Part shown: in pieces, positions 1 to 7,862 of the stretch
Layout of the letters: each line of letters opens with the position of its first letter
Numbering within the stretch: position 1 is the first letter of the stretch
Source of the DNA: Virgisporangium ochraceum
GTDB taxonomy: Bacteria > Actinomycetota > Actinomycetes > Mycobacteriales > Micromonosporaceae
DNA length: 64,000 bases
Reading direction: 5' to 3'
Assembly: GCF_016863655.1 (NCBI RefSeq)
Contig: NZ_BOPH01000080.1
Span: 34,291-98,290 of the forward strand
Made by a program: the position numbers and the translations under genes
Notes under the pieces: generated by a model
The model's input: the letters and a program-made list of their open reading frames with translations, nothing else
What the model was told of the DNA's origin: nothing
The model's database searches: none

Positions 1-1530
1 CTGACGGTGGCCTACGAGGCGCTGCCGGCCGCCGCCCGGGCGGTGTTCCGGCTGGCCAGCCTGCTGGACGCGCCCCGGTTGCCCGTCTTCGCGGTCGCCG
101 CCGCGCTCGACTGCCCGCACCGGCAGGCACGGGCGCTGCTGGAGCTGCTGGTCGACGCGTCGCTGCTGGAGCCCACCGGGGGCCGGTACCGGTTCCACGA
201 CCTGATCCGCCTCTTCGGCCGCGAACGGGCCGTCGCCACCGACGACGCGGCCACCCGGTCCGGCGCGCTGCGCCGGGCCTTCGGAGCCTGGCTGGCGTGC
301 CTGGAGACGATGGTCGACCGGCACCACACGGGCACCCTCGCGCTGATCCGCACGACGGCGACCCGGTGGACGCCGGCGGGGACGACGTCCGGACCGGTGC
401 CGGGTGTGGATCCGATGACCGGGGAGGACGACCCGGTCGAGTGGTTCGACGCCGAGGCGGCCGCGCTGCCGGCGGTGATCCGGCAGGCCGCCGCGCTCGA
501 CGAGGCCGCTGTCGCGTGGCACCTCGCCGCGGCCGCGCAACCGTTCTACGAGCTGCGCGGCGGCTACGCGGAGGCGCTGGAGTGCCACCGGGTCGCGCTG
601 GAGGCGTGCCTGCGCGCCGGCGACCGGCTCGGCCAGGCCGTGATGCTGCGCAACCGGGCCGACCTGTGGATCGAGCGCCCGGGCGCGGACCGCAACGACA
701 AGGTCCTCGACGCCCGGTCGGCGCTCGAGCTGTTCCGGGACCTCGGCGAGGAGCGGGGACTGGTCGACGCGCTCACGCTCTGCGCCGACAACTGGCGCGT
801 CTTCGGCGACCACACCACCGCCGGACAGCTGCTCGCCGAGGCCATCGACACCGCCGCCCGGATCGGCTACCCGTTGGGCGAGCGCAACTCGCTCCTGCAG
901 CTCGCCATCATCGAACGCGAACGGGGCCGCCCCCACGTCGCGCTGGCGCTGGCCGAGCGGTACCTGGCCCTGGTGGAAACCGGAACGAGCCGGCGCGACC
1001 ACAGCGTCGCGCTCAACGTGGTCGGGCTGATCTGCGGGGTGGTCGGCCGGGTCGACACCGCGGAGCGGCTGTTCGTGCGGGCGCTGGAGATCTCCCGGGA
1101 CGCCGGTGACCGCGCGCAGGAGGCCTACACCCTCGTGCGGCTGGGCCAGCTCCTGGCGCCGCAGAAGCGCCCGGAGGCGCGCGACCTGCTGACGCGGGCG
1201 CTGGAGACCTGCCGCTCGATGGGCCTGCGGTTCGGCGAGGCGATCGCGCTGCACGGCCTCGGCGAGCTGGAGCTGGCCCACGGGCACCCGCGGCGGGCCG
1301 TCCGGCACCTGGAGCGGGCCACGGCGATGGTCTCGGACATGCGCTCGGCCTTCCTGCGGGCGGTGATGCTCACCGACCTCGGCGAGGCCCGGGCGCGGAC
1401 CGGCGCCCACCGGGCGGCCCGGCGGGCGTGGACCACGGCCGCCGACCTCTTCGACGGGCTCGGCAACACCGCCGGGGTGCACCGCGTCCGCACCGCGCTC
1501 GACGCCCTCCCGCAGCCGCCGACCCGGTAG
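1..1530 (+). CDS. C-terminal part of an AfsR/SARP-type STAND regulator with TPRs (5' end outside window)
   Basis: The reading frame is open from the first base, so the gene starts upstream and only about 509 residues are visible. The first 70 residues (YEALPAAARAVFRLASLL, then FHDLIRLF) match the winged-helix segment that follows the NB-ARC ATPase in AfsR-like regulators. From about residue 150 the protein is alpha-helical and Ala/Leu-rich with repeated A-L-x-R-A pairs, as in tetratricopeptide repeats. Family knowledge: such proteins are cytoplasmic ATP-dependent transcription switches, often of antibiotic pathways. The DNA-binding and P-loop parts are not visible, so whether it is a SARP or a plain STAND protein cannot be decided here. 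It ends 84 bp before the next gene on the same strand. Confidence 0.85.
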   Translation: MTVAYEALPAAARAVFRLASLLDAPRLPVFAVAAALDCPHRQARALLELLVDASLLEPTGGRYRFHDLIRLFGRERAVATDDAATRSGALRRAFGAWLACLETMVDRHHTGTLALIRTTATRWTPAGTTSGPVPGVDPMTGEDDPVEWFDAEAAALPAVIRQAAALDEAAVAWHLAAAAQPFYELRGGYAEALECHRVALEACLRAGDRLGQAVMLRNRADLWIERPGADRNDKVLDARSALELFRDLGEERGLVDALTLCADNWRVFGDHTTAGQLLAEAIDTAARIGYPLGERNSLLQLAIIERERGRPHVALALAERYLALVETGTSRRDHSVALNVVGLICGVVGRVDTAERLFVRALEISRDAGDRAQEAYTLVRLGQLLAPQKRPEARDLLTRALETCRSMGLRFGEAIALHGLGELELAHGHPRRAVRHLERATAMVSDMRSAFLRAVMLTDLGEARARTGAHRAARRAWTTAADLFDGLGNTAGVHRVRTALDALPQPPTR

Positions 1531-1614
1531 CGGATCGATAGGGATCCGGTCGCCGCCTCGATCACACTCTGACCCGGAGCGGATCGGGCCGGATGTCTAC
1601 GGGGGACAGTCAGG

Positions 1615-2526
1615 GTGGATGTGATCGCGACCGATGGCGGGCGCCGGTTGACGGTGTCCGGGAGCTATCTCGACGAGGCCCGGGAGTGCCTGACGAACGC
1701 CGGGCGCGACCAGTGCCTCGTGCTGATCCGGCCGGGGGAGTACCCCGGGCTGCGGGCCGCGGCCGTCGACGTCCTGGCGGCGACGTTCCTGGAGAAGGAC
1801 GGGGTCGAGCCGGAGTCCTACGCGCGGCACCTGGCCGAGCTCGAACCGCAGCACTTCGTGCTGCTGCTCAAGGACGGACCGGCGGGACCGGTCCCGGTCG
1901 GCGCGGCACAGATGTCGGTGCACGAGCGTCGGCCGCCCGACAGCGTGCGCGACATCGGGACGGTGTTCGGCCACGACGTCACCGAGGTCTGCGCCAGGAC
2001 GGTGGCGCCGAGCGGCCGCACGCTGCCCGACCTGTCCGCGGACCTGCGGTCGGTGGCCGGTGTCGAGGCGCTCGCGGTGTGGCCGGAGTACCGGGTGGCC
2101 CGGGCCGCACCGTATCCGCACCTGTTGTACGCACAGGTGATCCGCTACCTGGTGCACCGCGGCGTCCGGTACATCACCGCGATCCTGGACATGCGCCGGG
2201 GCGAGGTGTTCACCCAGCTGCAGAGCGCGTTGCGGGGACCGTTCACCGCGTACGGCGTGCCGATCCGGCCCCGGGTCTACTGGACCGAGGGGCGCTGGGC
2301 GCACCTGTGCAACCGGGAGGTCCCGCTCGACGCCGACGGGCAGCCGCTGGTGTCCGTGCCCAACTGCAGCGCGCCCGCCTACATCGAGGTCGCGTCGTGG
2401 CTGGACCGCATCCGCGCCGGCGACCTGCGTGACCGGGTCGCCTACAGCCGCATCGTCGGTGACGGGCTGACCCGGTACGCGGCGTTCGACCCGAGCTTCG
2501 AACGGGACCTCGTGGCGTCGACGTGA
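1615..2526 (+). CDS. GNAT-like acyltransferase-fold protein of unknown substrate
   Basis: The 303-residue protein begins at a GTG with a GGGGGA ribosome site nine bases upstream. The central part (about residues 55-205) reads like an N-acyltransferase/GNAT fold: LLLKDGPAGPVPVGAAQMSV as a strand pair, VEALAVWPEYR as the strand and loop before the acyl-CoA helix, and LLYAQVIRYLVHRGVRYITA as the following helix and strand. It somewhat recalls LuxI-like or N-acyl-amino-acid synthases, but I see no diagnostic motif of either, so substrate and product are unknown. It follows the STAND regulator on the same strand, which may indicate co-regulation. Confidence 0.7.
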   Translation: MDVIATDGGRRLTVSGSYLDEARECLTNAGRDQCLVLIRPGEYPGLRAAAVDVLAATFLEKDGVEPESYARHLAELEPQHFVLLLKDGPAGPVPVGAAQMSVHERRPPDSVRDIGTVFGHDVTEVCARTVAPSGRTLPDLSADLRSVAGVEALAVWPEYRVARAAPYPHLLYAQVIRYLVHRGVRYITAILDMRRGEVFTQLQSALRGPFTAYGVPIRPRVYWTEGRWAHLCNREVPLDADGQPLVSVPNCSAPAYIEVASWLDRIRAGDLRDRVAYSRIVGDGLTRYAAFDPSFERDLVAST

Positions 2527-2620
2527 CACCGGCTCCGGGGCAGCGCGGGTTGCGCCGGTCTGGTAAGACATCGGTCTCCGCGCCGATGTGGCGCCTCAGC
2601 CCGCAGAGGTGGGATCACCA

Positions 2621-3847
2621 GTGACGCCGCCGCCGAACCAGCCCGGGTCGCCGGAACAACCGGAACAGCCACCGCAGCACCAGCCGGACCCACCCCAGCC
2701 GTCCCAGCCGGAGCCGTCCCAGTCGGAGCCCTCCCAGTCGGAGCCCTCCCAGCCGGAGCCGCCCCGGCAAGATCCGTCCCAGCCGCACCAGTACCAGGCC
2801 GGGCCGCCGCCGCAGCAGCCGTCCGCCGCTCCGGGCGGGTGGGATCCGGCCGCGCCGGGCGGGTGGGATCCCGCCTCGGCGTCGGGGGTGCCGCACGGCG
2901 GGTACGCCGTGCCGCCGCCCACGTTCGGCTACCCCACCGGCGACCCGGTCTTCGACCCGCTGATCAGCCCCGACTACAACGGATGGTTCAGCCGCGCGAC
3001 GGCACTGGTCAAAGCCGGCTGGCGCCCGCTGGCCGCGCTGCAGGCGATCGGCGTCGTGGCGGTGATGGTGGTGCAGCTGCCGGTCATCCTGTGGACGGTG
3101 TCGGTCGCCAGCGACCTGTCGTACACCGTGGAGGACGACCCCACTGGCACCGCTGACCTCGGTCCGCTGTTCGGCGTGATCGGGCTGGCCCTCGCCGGTG
3201 GGTTCCTCTCGATCGTGGTCGCCGCGCTGGTGACGCTGGCGAGCATCCGCGTCGGGGTGGCGGTCGCGACCGGCGCCGAGCCGAACGTCGGCGAGGCGTT
3301 GCGCGGCTCGATGGGACGCATGTTCCCGTTGCTCGGGTGGCAGATCGTGGCCGGGCTCCTCATCGTCGTGGGCGTGTGCGCGTGCGTCCTGCCGGCGATC
3401 TACCTGTACGTGGTGTTCATGACGGTCCCGGCGGTCGTCGCGTTCGAGCGGACGAACGTCATCTCCCGGTGTTTCCAGCTGTTCCACCGGGACCTCGGGG
3501 CGGCCGTGGCCCGCCTCGCGACGATCCTGGGCTTCACCATCGCCGCCAGTGTCCTCGGCGGGATCATCGACGCCATCATCAGCTCGGCCACCGGCGCCTC
3601 GGCCGGCCAGTTCGAGGCGGTGCCGAGCGACGTCACCACCGGCGCGCTGATCGGCGGCTACCTGCTGTCGACCCTCGTCGCGGCGCTGATCGGCGCGGTC
3701 GCGGCCGTGTTCACGTCGCAGCTGACCCTCACCGCCTACGCCGACCTGCGTGCCCGCGTCGAACCGCTGTCGACGCCGGTGCTCGCGTCGGAGCTGGGCC
3801 TGCAGCCACCGGCGACCGCGGCGGGGCCGGCCCCCACGACCTGGTGA
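2621..3847 (+). CDS. Proline-rich polytopic membrane protein
   Basis: I place the start at a GTG preceded by AGAGGTGGGA. An in-frame GTG 33 bp upstream lacks a ribosome site. The first 90 residues or so are Pro/Gln/Ser-rich with short P-S-Q-x-E-P repeats, then Gly/Trp/Pro-rich, and are probably a cytoplasmic disordered tail. From about residue 125 there are roughly six hydrophobic helices, for example LQAIGVVAVMVVQLPVIL, VIGLALAGGFLSIVVAAL and VAGLLIVVGVCACVLPAIY. The arrangement resembles actinobacterial proteins annotated as glycerophosphodiesterase-type membrane domains. No catalytic motif is seen. The stop overlaps the start of the patatin gene (GTGA), so the two are probably translationally coupled. 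Confidence 0.85.
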   Translation: MTPPPNQPGSPEQPEQPPQHQPDPPQPSQPEPSQSEPSQSEPSQPEPPRQDPSQPHQYQAGPPPQQPSAAPGGWDPAAPGGWDPASASGVPHGGYAVPPPTFGYPTGDPVFDPLISPDYNGWFSRATALVKAGWRPLAALQAIGVVAVMVVQLPVILWTVSVASDLSYTVEDDPTGTADLGPLFGVIGLALAGGFLSIVVAALVTLASIRVGVAVATGAEPNVGEALRGSMGRMFPLLGWQIVAGLLIVVGVCACVLPAIYLYVVFMTVPAVVAFERTNVISRCFQLFHRDLGAAVARLATILGFTIAASVLGGIIDAIISSATGASAGQFEAVPSDVTTGALIGGYLLSTLVAALIGAVAAVFTSQLTLTAYADLRARVEPLSTPVLASELGLQPPATAAGPAPTTW

Positions 3848-4683
3848 CGCGCGCCCTGGTACTCGGAGGCGGCGGCATCACCGGGATCGGGTGGGAGATC
3901 GGTCTGCTCAGTGGGCTCGCCGCCGCCGGCCTGGACGTCGACGCGCCCGACGTCGTCGTCGGCACGTCCGCCGGATCGGTCGTCGGTGCCCAGCTGTGCG
4001 GCGGCGTCCCGCTCGAGGAGCTGTACGAGCGTCAGCTGGCGCCACCGGCCGGCGAGCTGGCGGCGACCCTGGGGCCCCGCGTGCTGATGCACCTGGCCGC
4101 CACCGGCCTCGGCCGCGACGCCCGGGCGGCCCGTGCCCGCCTGGGCCGGCGGGCGCTGCGCGCGACGACCGTCCCGGAGGCGGAGCGCCGGGCGGTCATC
4201 GCGGGCCGGCTCGCGCGTCACGAATGGCCGGAGCGGCCCCGGTTGCTGGTCACCGCGGTCGACGCCGAGACCGGCGAGGCGGTGACCTGGGACCGCGACA
4301 GCGGCGTGAGCCTTGTCGACGCCGTCGCCGCGAGCTGTGCGGTACCGCTGGTGTGGCCGCCGATGACGGTCGGCGGCCGGCGCTACATCGACGGCGGTGT
4401 CCGGTCGTCGACCAACGCCGACCGTGCCACCGGATGCTCCCGGGTGGTGGTCCTGGCGCCGGTCACCGCGGCCGTCCGGCGGTCGGGCCGGGTGTCGCGG
4501 CAGCTGGCCTCGCTCGGTCCGGACGTGCGTGCGGTGGTCTGCACGCCGGACGCGCGGGCGCGGTCGGCGGCCGGTCGCAACGCCCTGGACCCGGCCCGGC
4601 GGGCGGCGGCCGCCCGCGCCGGTCGCCGTCAGGCGGCCGAGCTCGCACGGGCGGTCGCCGCCGTGTGGGACCGCAACCGGTAG
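3844..4683 (+). CDS. Patatin-like phospholipase
   Basis: The start GTG overlaps the previous stop (GTGA). The 279-residue protein carries the full patatin catalytic set: the glycine-rich oxyanion loop GGGGITGIGW at residues 8-17, the nucleophile elbow GTSAG near residue 40, and the catalytic Asp motif DGG (YIDGGVRSSTNAD) near residue 182. Family knowledge: patatins use a Ser-Asp dyad to hydrolyse acyl esters of phospholipids or other lipids, usually in the cytoplasm or at the inner membrane face. No signal peptide is seen. Coupling to the upstream membrane protein suggests a membrane-lipid role, which is inference. Confidence 0.92.
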   Translation: MTRALVLGGGGITGIGWEIGLLSGLAAAGLDVDAPDVVVGTSAGSVVGAQLCGGVPLEELYERQLAPPAGELAATLGPRVLMHLAATGLGRDARAARARLGRRALRATTVPEAERRAVIAGRLARHEWPERPRLLVTAVDAETGEAVTWDRDSGVSLVDAVAASCAVPLVWPPMTVGGRRYIDGGVRSSTNADRATGCSRVVVLAPVTAAVRRSGRVSRQLASLGPDVRAVVCTPDARARSAAGRNALDPARRAAAARAGRRQAAELARAVAAVWDRNR

Positions 4684-4688
4684 GGGGC

Positions 4689-5234
4689 CTACGCCGCGAC
4701 CTCACAGGCGTCGTCGGTGCACCCGGCGTGCGGGGTCGCGGTCGCGGTGTCGTCGCGGTCGTCGCCGTCGGAGCGGTGGTCGGCGTTGGAGCGGTCGGCG
4801 AGCAGGCCGCCCAGGGCGAGCCCCATGGTCAGCTCGTCGGGGGCGCCGAACAGGTGCTGCCGCACCTGGCCGCCCGCGTCGAGCAGAAGGATGCTCGGGG
4901 TGCCGCGCAGCCCGAGGCGCCGCATCGTGACCGGCGCGCTGTGCCCGTCCTCGTGCTCGTCGACGCCGACCGGGAACGTGACGTCGAACTCGTGGAGGTA
5001 GGCGGAGAGCGACTCCGGTCGCATGCCGTCGTGGTGTTCGAAGACGGTGTGCAGACCGACCACCGTGAACCGACCCCGGGACTGGCGGTGGAGCTTCTCG
5101 ACGACGGGCGTGGCGCGGTGGACGCACGACGGGCACAGCATCTGGAACGCGTACAGCACCACGGGTCTGCCGCGGAGGTCGTCGAGCCGGACCGGCTCCG
5201 GTGTGTTGAACCACCTGCTGACGGACAGCGTCAT
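4689..5234 (-). CDS. Thioredoxin-like/TlpA-type redoxin with CPSC site
   Basis: The 181-residue protein has a thioredoxin fold. The strand RPVVLYAFQMLCPSCV carries the CPSC active site near residue 34, and GTPSILLLD is the cis-Pro loop. It probably reduces thiols or peroxides in the cytoplasm; no signal peptide is present. The C-terminus is unusual: an acidic Asp/His-rich stretch followed by C-T-D-D-A-C, a second cysteine pair that could be redox-active or metal-binding. The ATG starts 7 bp after the stop of the AhpD-like gene with no clear ribosome site, so translation is probably coupled. It converges on the patatin gene, 5 bp away. Confidence 0.88.
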   Translation of the reverse strand: MTLSVSRWFNTPEPVRLDDLRGRPVVLYAFQMLCPSCVHRATPVVEKLHRQSRGRFTVVGLHTVFEHHDGMRPESLSAYLHEFDVTFPVGVDEHEDGHSAPVTMRRLGLRGTPSILLLDAGGQVRQHLFGAPDELTMGLALGGLLADRSNADHRSDGDDRDDTATATPHAGCTDDACEVAA

Positions 5235-5241
5235 GGCCGGG

Positions 5242-5790
5242 TCAGTGGTTGACGGTGGCACCGGTGACCGCCGGGAAGTCGAGCGTGGTCTGACCGACCG
5301 AGTTGAAGTAGTTGGTGAACGTATTGAGGGCGACCGCCGCGACGATCTCGCCGATCTCGCCGTCGGAGTAGCCCGCCGCGCGGACCGCGGCCAGCTCGTC
5401 GTCGCTGACGAAGCCCCTGGTCGCGATGACCGCCTTCGCGAACGTCAGCGCGGCCTGGACCTTCGGGTCCGACGCCCGGGCGTCACGCCCGGCGACCAGG
5501 TCGGCCTCGCTGAGCCCGGCCCGCCCGCCGAGCACGGTGTGGGCGGCGAGGCAGTAGCCGCAGTCGTTCTCGACCGCCGCGACGAGCGCGATCTGCTCCT
5601 GCACCGCGGCCGGCAGGCGGCCCTTGGACAGGGCGCCGCTGAACTGCAGGTACGCGTCGAGGACGGCGGGGGAGCCCGCCATCGCCCGCATCATGTTCGG
5701 CGTGGTTCCCAGGGCGCGCTCGACCTTGGCGAGCAGTGCACGGGCGGCCGGCTCGGCGGTGGCCGGGTCGACGGTGGCGAGACGTGGCAT
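5242..5790 (-). CDS. AhpD-like carboxymuconolactone decarboxylase-family peroxidase
   Basis: The 182-residue protein begins at an ATG preceded by AGAGGGG. It has the CMD/AhpD signature CGYCLAAH (about residue 82), i.e. C-x-x-C plus the nearby His used for peroxide reduction or thiol exchange, inside an all-helical protein of the expected length. It is probably a cytoplasmic alkylhydroperoxidase-like enzyme. The following redoxin gene would be a natural electron donor. The promoter region just upstream contains two copies of a palindrome (5819-5847) and faces a MarR-type gene, so control by that regulator is a reasonable inference. Confidence 0.9.
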   Translation of the reverse strand: MPRLATVDPATAEPAARALLAKVERALGTTPNMMRAMAGSPAVLDAYLQFSGALSKGRLPAAVQEQIALVAAVENDCGYCLAAHTVLGGRAGLSEADLVAGRDARASDPKVQAALTFAKAVIATRGFVSDDELAAVRAAGYSDGEIGEIVAAVALNTFTNYFNSVGQTTLDFPAVTGATVNH

Positions 5791-5818
5791 GACGGACCCC
5801 TCTGTTCGTCCAGTGCTG

Positions 5819-5847
5819 TTGGCACTGCCATCATTTGGCACTGCCAA
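5819..5847. promoter_or_regulatory. Tandem palindromes, likely repressor operator of the AhpD gene
   Basis: TTGGCACTGCCA occurs at 5819-5830 and again, as the perfect odd-centred palindrome TTGGCACTGCCAA, at 5835-5847, 16 bp apart and about 30 bp upstream of the AhpD start. The left copy is also part of CAGTGC/GCACTG arms (5811-5826). Two helical-turn-spaced palindromes at a promoter are typical for dimeric regulators of the MarR or TetR type. The neighbouring MarR gene is the obvious candidate, but binding is inferred. Confidence 0.6.
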
Positions 5848-5891
5848 CAATATCGGGACGACGGCGGAGCACAAGGGGCTGTGACGTGGAT

Positions 5892-6503
5892 CTAGTCGCG
5901 GGCCTCGTGGTCGGGGCAGGCCACCCGCAGCTCGGCGTCGCCGAACGGCGCGTCGACGAAGGCGCAGTGGTGGGGGCGGCCGGTGCCGGCCGGATGCGCG
6001 TCGGGCACGAAGAACCGGCACGTCAGGCACATCCGGGAGATCGGGATCGCCCGCCGGTCCTGCAGCTCGCGCATGAGCGTCACGGTGCCGCGCAGCATCG
6101 CGGCGAGGTCCTCCGGCGCCAGAGCCGCCACGGCGCCCTCGAGGGTGCGCGACACCTCCGACAGCCGGGCCGCCTCGGTGCGGCCGGCGGCGGTCAGCGC
6201 GAGCCGCAGCGCCCGGGCGTCGGCCGGGTCGGGCGTCGTCTCCACCAGTTCCTTGCGCCGCAACGCTTTCACCGCATCGGAGACCGTCGGCGCCGTCGAC
6301 GCGAGCGTCTCGACGATCTCGCCCTGCCGCAGCGGGGCGCGGCTGTCACCGAGCAGGGCGACGATGTCGGCCTGCAACGGCGACAGGGTGTGCGGACCGG
6401 CGTTGCGCCGGGCGTCCATCCGTACGGCCTGGCCCAGCCGGGCCAGGCCGATCAGCAGCTGGCTGGCCGGGGGAGGACCGGGCACCTCGGTTTCGTCCGG
6501 CAC
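5892..6503 (-). CDS. MarR-family regulator with Cys/His-rich C-terminal tail
   Basis: The protein has about 203 residues from a GTG (starting PDETEVPG). A winged helix occupies about residues 25-115, with LSPLQADIVALLG, the recognition helix STAPTVSDAVKALRRK and the wing ETTPDPADARALRL. The last 50 residues hold C-x-x-C (MCLTCRFF), H-H-C and a final C-P-D-H. This looks like a zinc- or iron-binding, redox-sensing extension seen in a poorly characterised MarR subgroup. It lies between an AhpD/redoxin pair and a divergent SDR gene only 49 bp away, so it may sense oxidants and control one or both sides (inference). Confidence 0.88.
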   Translation of the reverse strand: MPDETEVPGPPPASQLLIGLARLGQAVRMDARRNAGPHTLSPLQADIVALLGDSRAPLRQGEIVETLASTAPTVSDAVKALRRKELVETTPDPADARALRLALTAAGRTEAARLSEVSRTLEGAVAALAPEDLAAMLRGTVTLMRELQDRRAIPISRMCLTCRFFVPDAHPAGTGRPHHCAFVDAPFGDAELRVACPDHEARD

Positions 6504-6552
6504 CCGCCCAGCGTAACGACCATGGGTCGGCGTTTCGTGCGACCGTGTACCC

Positions 6553-7320
6553 ATGTCGGTACTGGAGTCGTTCGGGTTGGCCGGTCGGGTGGCCGTGGTG
6601 ACCGGTGGCAACCGCGGCCTGGGCCGCGCGTTCGCGCGCGCGTTGGGTGAGGCCGGCGCCAGCGTGGCGCTGCTGGTCCGGGATGTCGACGGCGCGGCGC
6701 CGACCGTGGAGGAGCTGGAGGCGCGGGGAACGCGGGCGCGGGCGTTCCGGGCCGACGTCACCAGCGGCCCGGAGGTCCAGCGGGCGGTGGGTGAGATCGT
6801 GGACGCGTTCGGCCGCATCGACATCCTCGTCAACAACGCCGGCACGTGCGTACACCGGCCGGCGCTGGAGGTCACCGACGCCGAGTGGAACGAGGTCATG
6901 GAGACCAACGTGACCGGCGTCTGGCACTGCTGCCAGGCGTTCGGCCGGCACATGGCGCAGCGGGGCGGCGGCACGATCGTCAACATCGGCTCGATGTCGG
7001 CGCTGATCGTCAACCGGCCGCAGTGGCAGCCGGCGTACAACGCGTCCAAGGCGGCGGTCCACCACCTCACCCGGTCGCTGGCCGCGGAGTGGGCGCCGCT
7101 GGGGATCCGGGTCAACGCCCTCGCGCCCGGATACGTCAAGACCGAGATGGCACCGGTCGACGAGCCGCGGTTCCGGCAGCACTGGATCGACGACGTCCCG
7201 ATGCGGCGCTACGCCACCCCGGAGGAGATCGCGCCGAGCGTGGTCTACCTGGCCAGCGACGCGTCCGCGTTCATGACCGGGTCGGTCCTCGTCATCGACG
7301 GCGGTTACACGGCCTTCTAG
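6553..7320 (+). CDS. SDR-family NAD(P)-dependent oxidoreductase
   Basis: The protein has 255 residues, the usual classical-SDR length. It has the cofactor loop TGGNRGLG (residue 17 onwards), NNAG near residue 95, the catalytic Ser in GSMSA and the Y-x-x-x-K pair in YNASK. The C-terminal SDASAFMTGSVLVIDGG is typical of gluconate-5-dehydrogenase and polyol dehydrogenase relatives. Cytoplasmic. The substrate cannot be read from sequence. No clear ribosome site precedes the ATG, so the transcript may be leaderless. It is divergent from the MarR gene. Its stop codon overlaps by two bases the stop of the decayed gene on the other strand. Confidence 0.92.
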   Translation: MSVLESFGLAGRVAVVTGGNRGLGRAFARALGEAGASVALLVRDVDGAAPTVEELEARGTRARAFRADVTSGPEVQRAVGEIVDAFGRIDILVNNAGTCVHRPALEVTDAEWNEVMETNVTGVWHCCQAFGRHMAQRGGGTIVNIGSMSALIVNRPQWQPAYNASKAAVHHLTRSLAAEWAPLGIRVNALAPGYVKTEMAPVDEPRFRQHWIDDVPMRRYATPEEIAPSVVYLASDASAFMTGSVLVIDGGYTAF

Positions 7321-7855
7321 CGGGCGCACCCGCCGTCGCGGTCGGGGCGGAGGTGGGGACGGGCGAGGTCGGTCACGCCGAGGTGGGCGTACGGGTCGGT
7401 GCCGGCGACCATGACGATGTCGCGGTGGTCCCACTCGGCGAAGGAGACGCCGTCGGGCGCGCCCACCACGGCAGCCGCGACGTGGCGCTCATGTAGTGGT
7501 TGACCAACGCCCGCCGCAGGCCGCGCCGCCCGGTGTTGGGCAGCGACCGGTGCAGCAGGTAGCCGTTGAAGAACACGACGCCGCCGATCACCCGCACCAG
7601 AACGTCCACAATGGACGGAAGTGCCATGGCGGCGGCCATCACCGGCGACAGCTCGTGCGGGTAGTGGACGCACAGGTACCGGCGGATGACGTCGTCGTCG
7701 GTGTCGCCGGGCGTGGGCGGAACGAGGCCGTCGACGGGGCCGAGGCCGCCTCGGCAGATGCGCAGCGCCTCGGCGCGGAGGCCGTCGACCTCGGCCGGGG
7801 TCAGCAGGCCGGGCACGACCGCGCACCCGTTCGTGGCGTACCCGGCCAGGTCCAT
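7317..7855 (-). pseudogene. Decayed phytanoyl-CoA dioxygenase (PhyH-like) gene
   Basis: Reading left from the ATG, the first 120 residues or so look like a PhyH-type Fe(II)/2-oxoglutarate oxygenase (AGYATNGCAVVPGLL, VVFFNGYLLHRSLPNTG, RRALVNHYMSA). The frame then changes near 7465-7490, and the C-terminus (EWDHRDIVMVAGTDPYAH) continues one frame over. In addition, the stretch that should carry the iron-binding H-x-D between VDVLVRVIG and GGVVFFNG is missing, so the gene has both an internal deletion and a frameshift. The product cannot be an active oxygenase. The remnant lies between the SDR and glpD-like genes. Confidence 0.75.
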
Positions 7856-7862
7856 CTGACCA

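Noticed and set aside
1615..2526. Calling this gene an acyl-homoserine-lactone (LuxI) synthase
   Set aside because: The invariant LuxI residues cannot be located; only a general GNAT-like layout is visible.
1597..2571. Minus-strand 324-codon frame opposite the GNAT-like gene
   Set aside because: Translation is Arg/His/Val-rich with no start signal; the plus-strand frame has a ribosome site and fold-like pattern.
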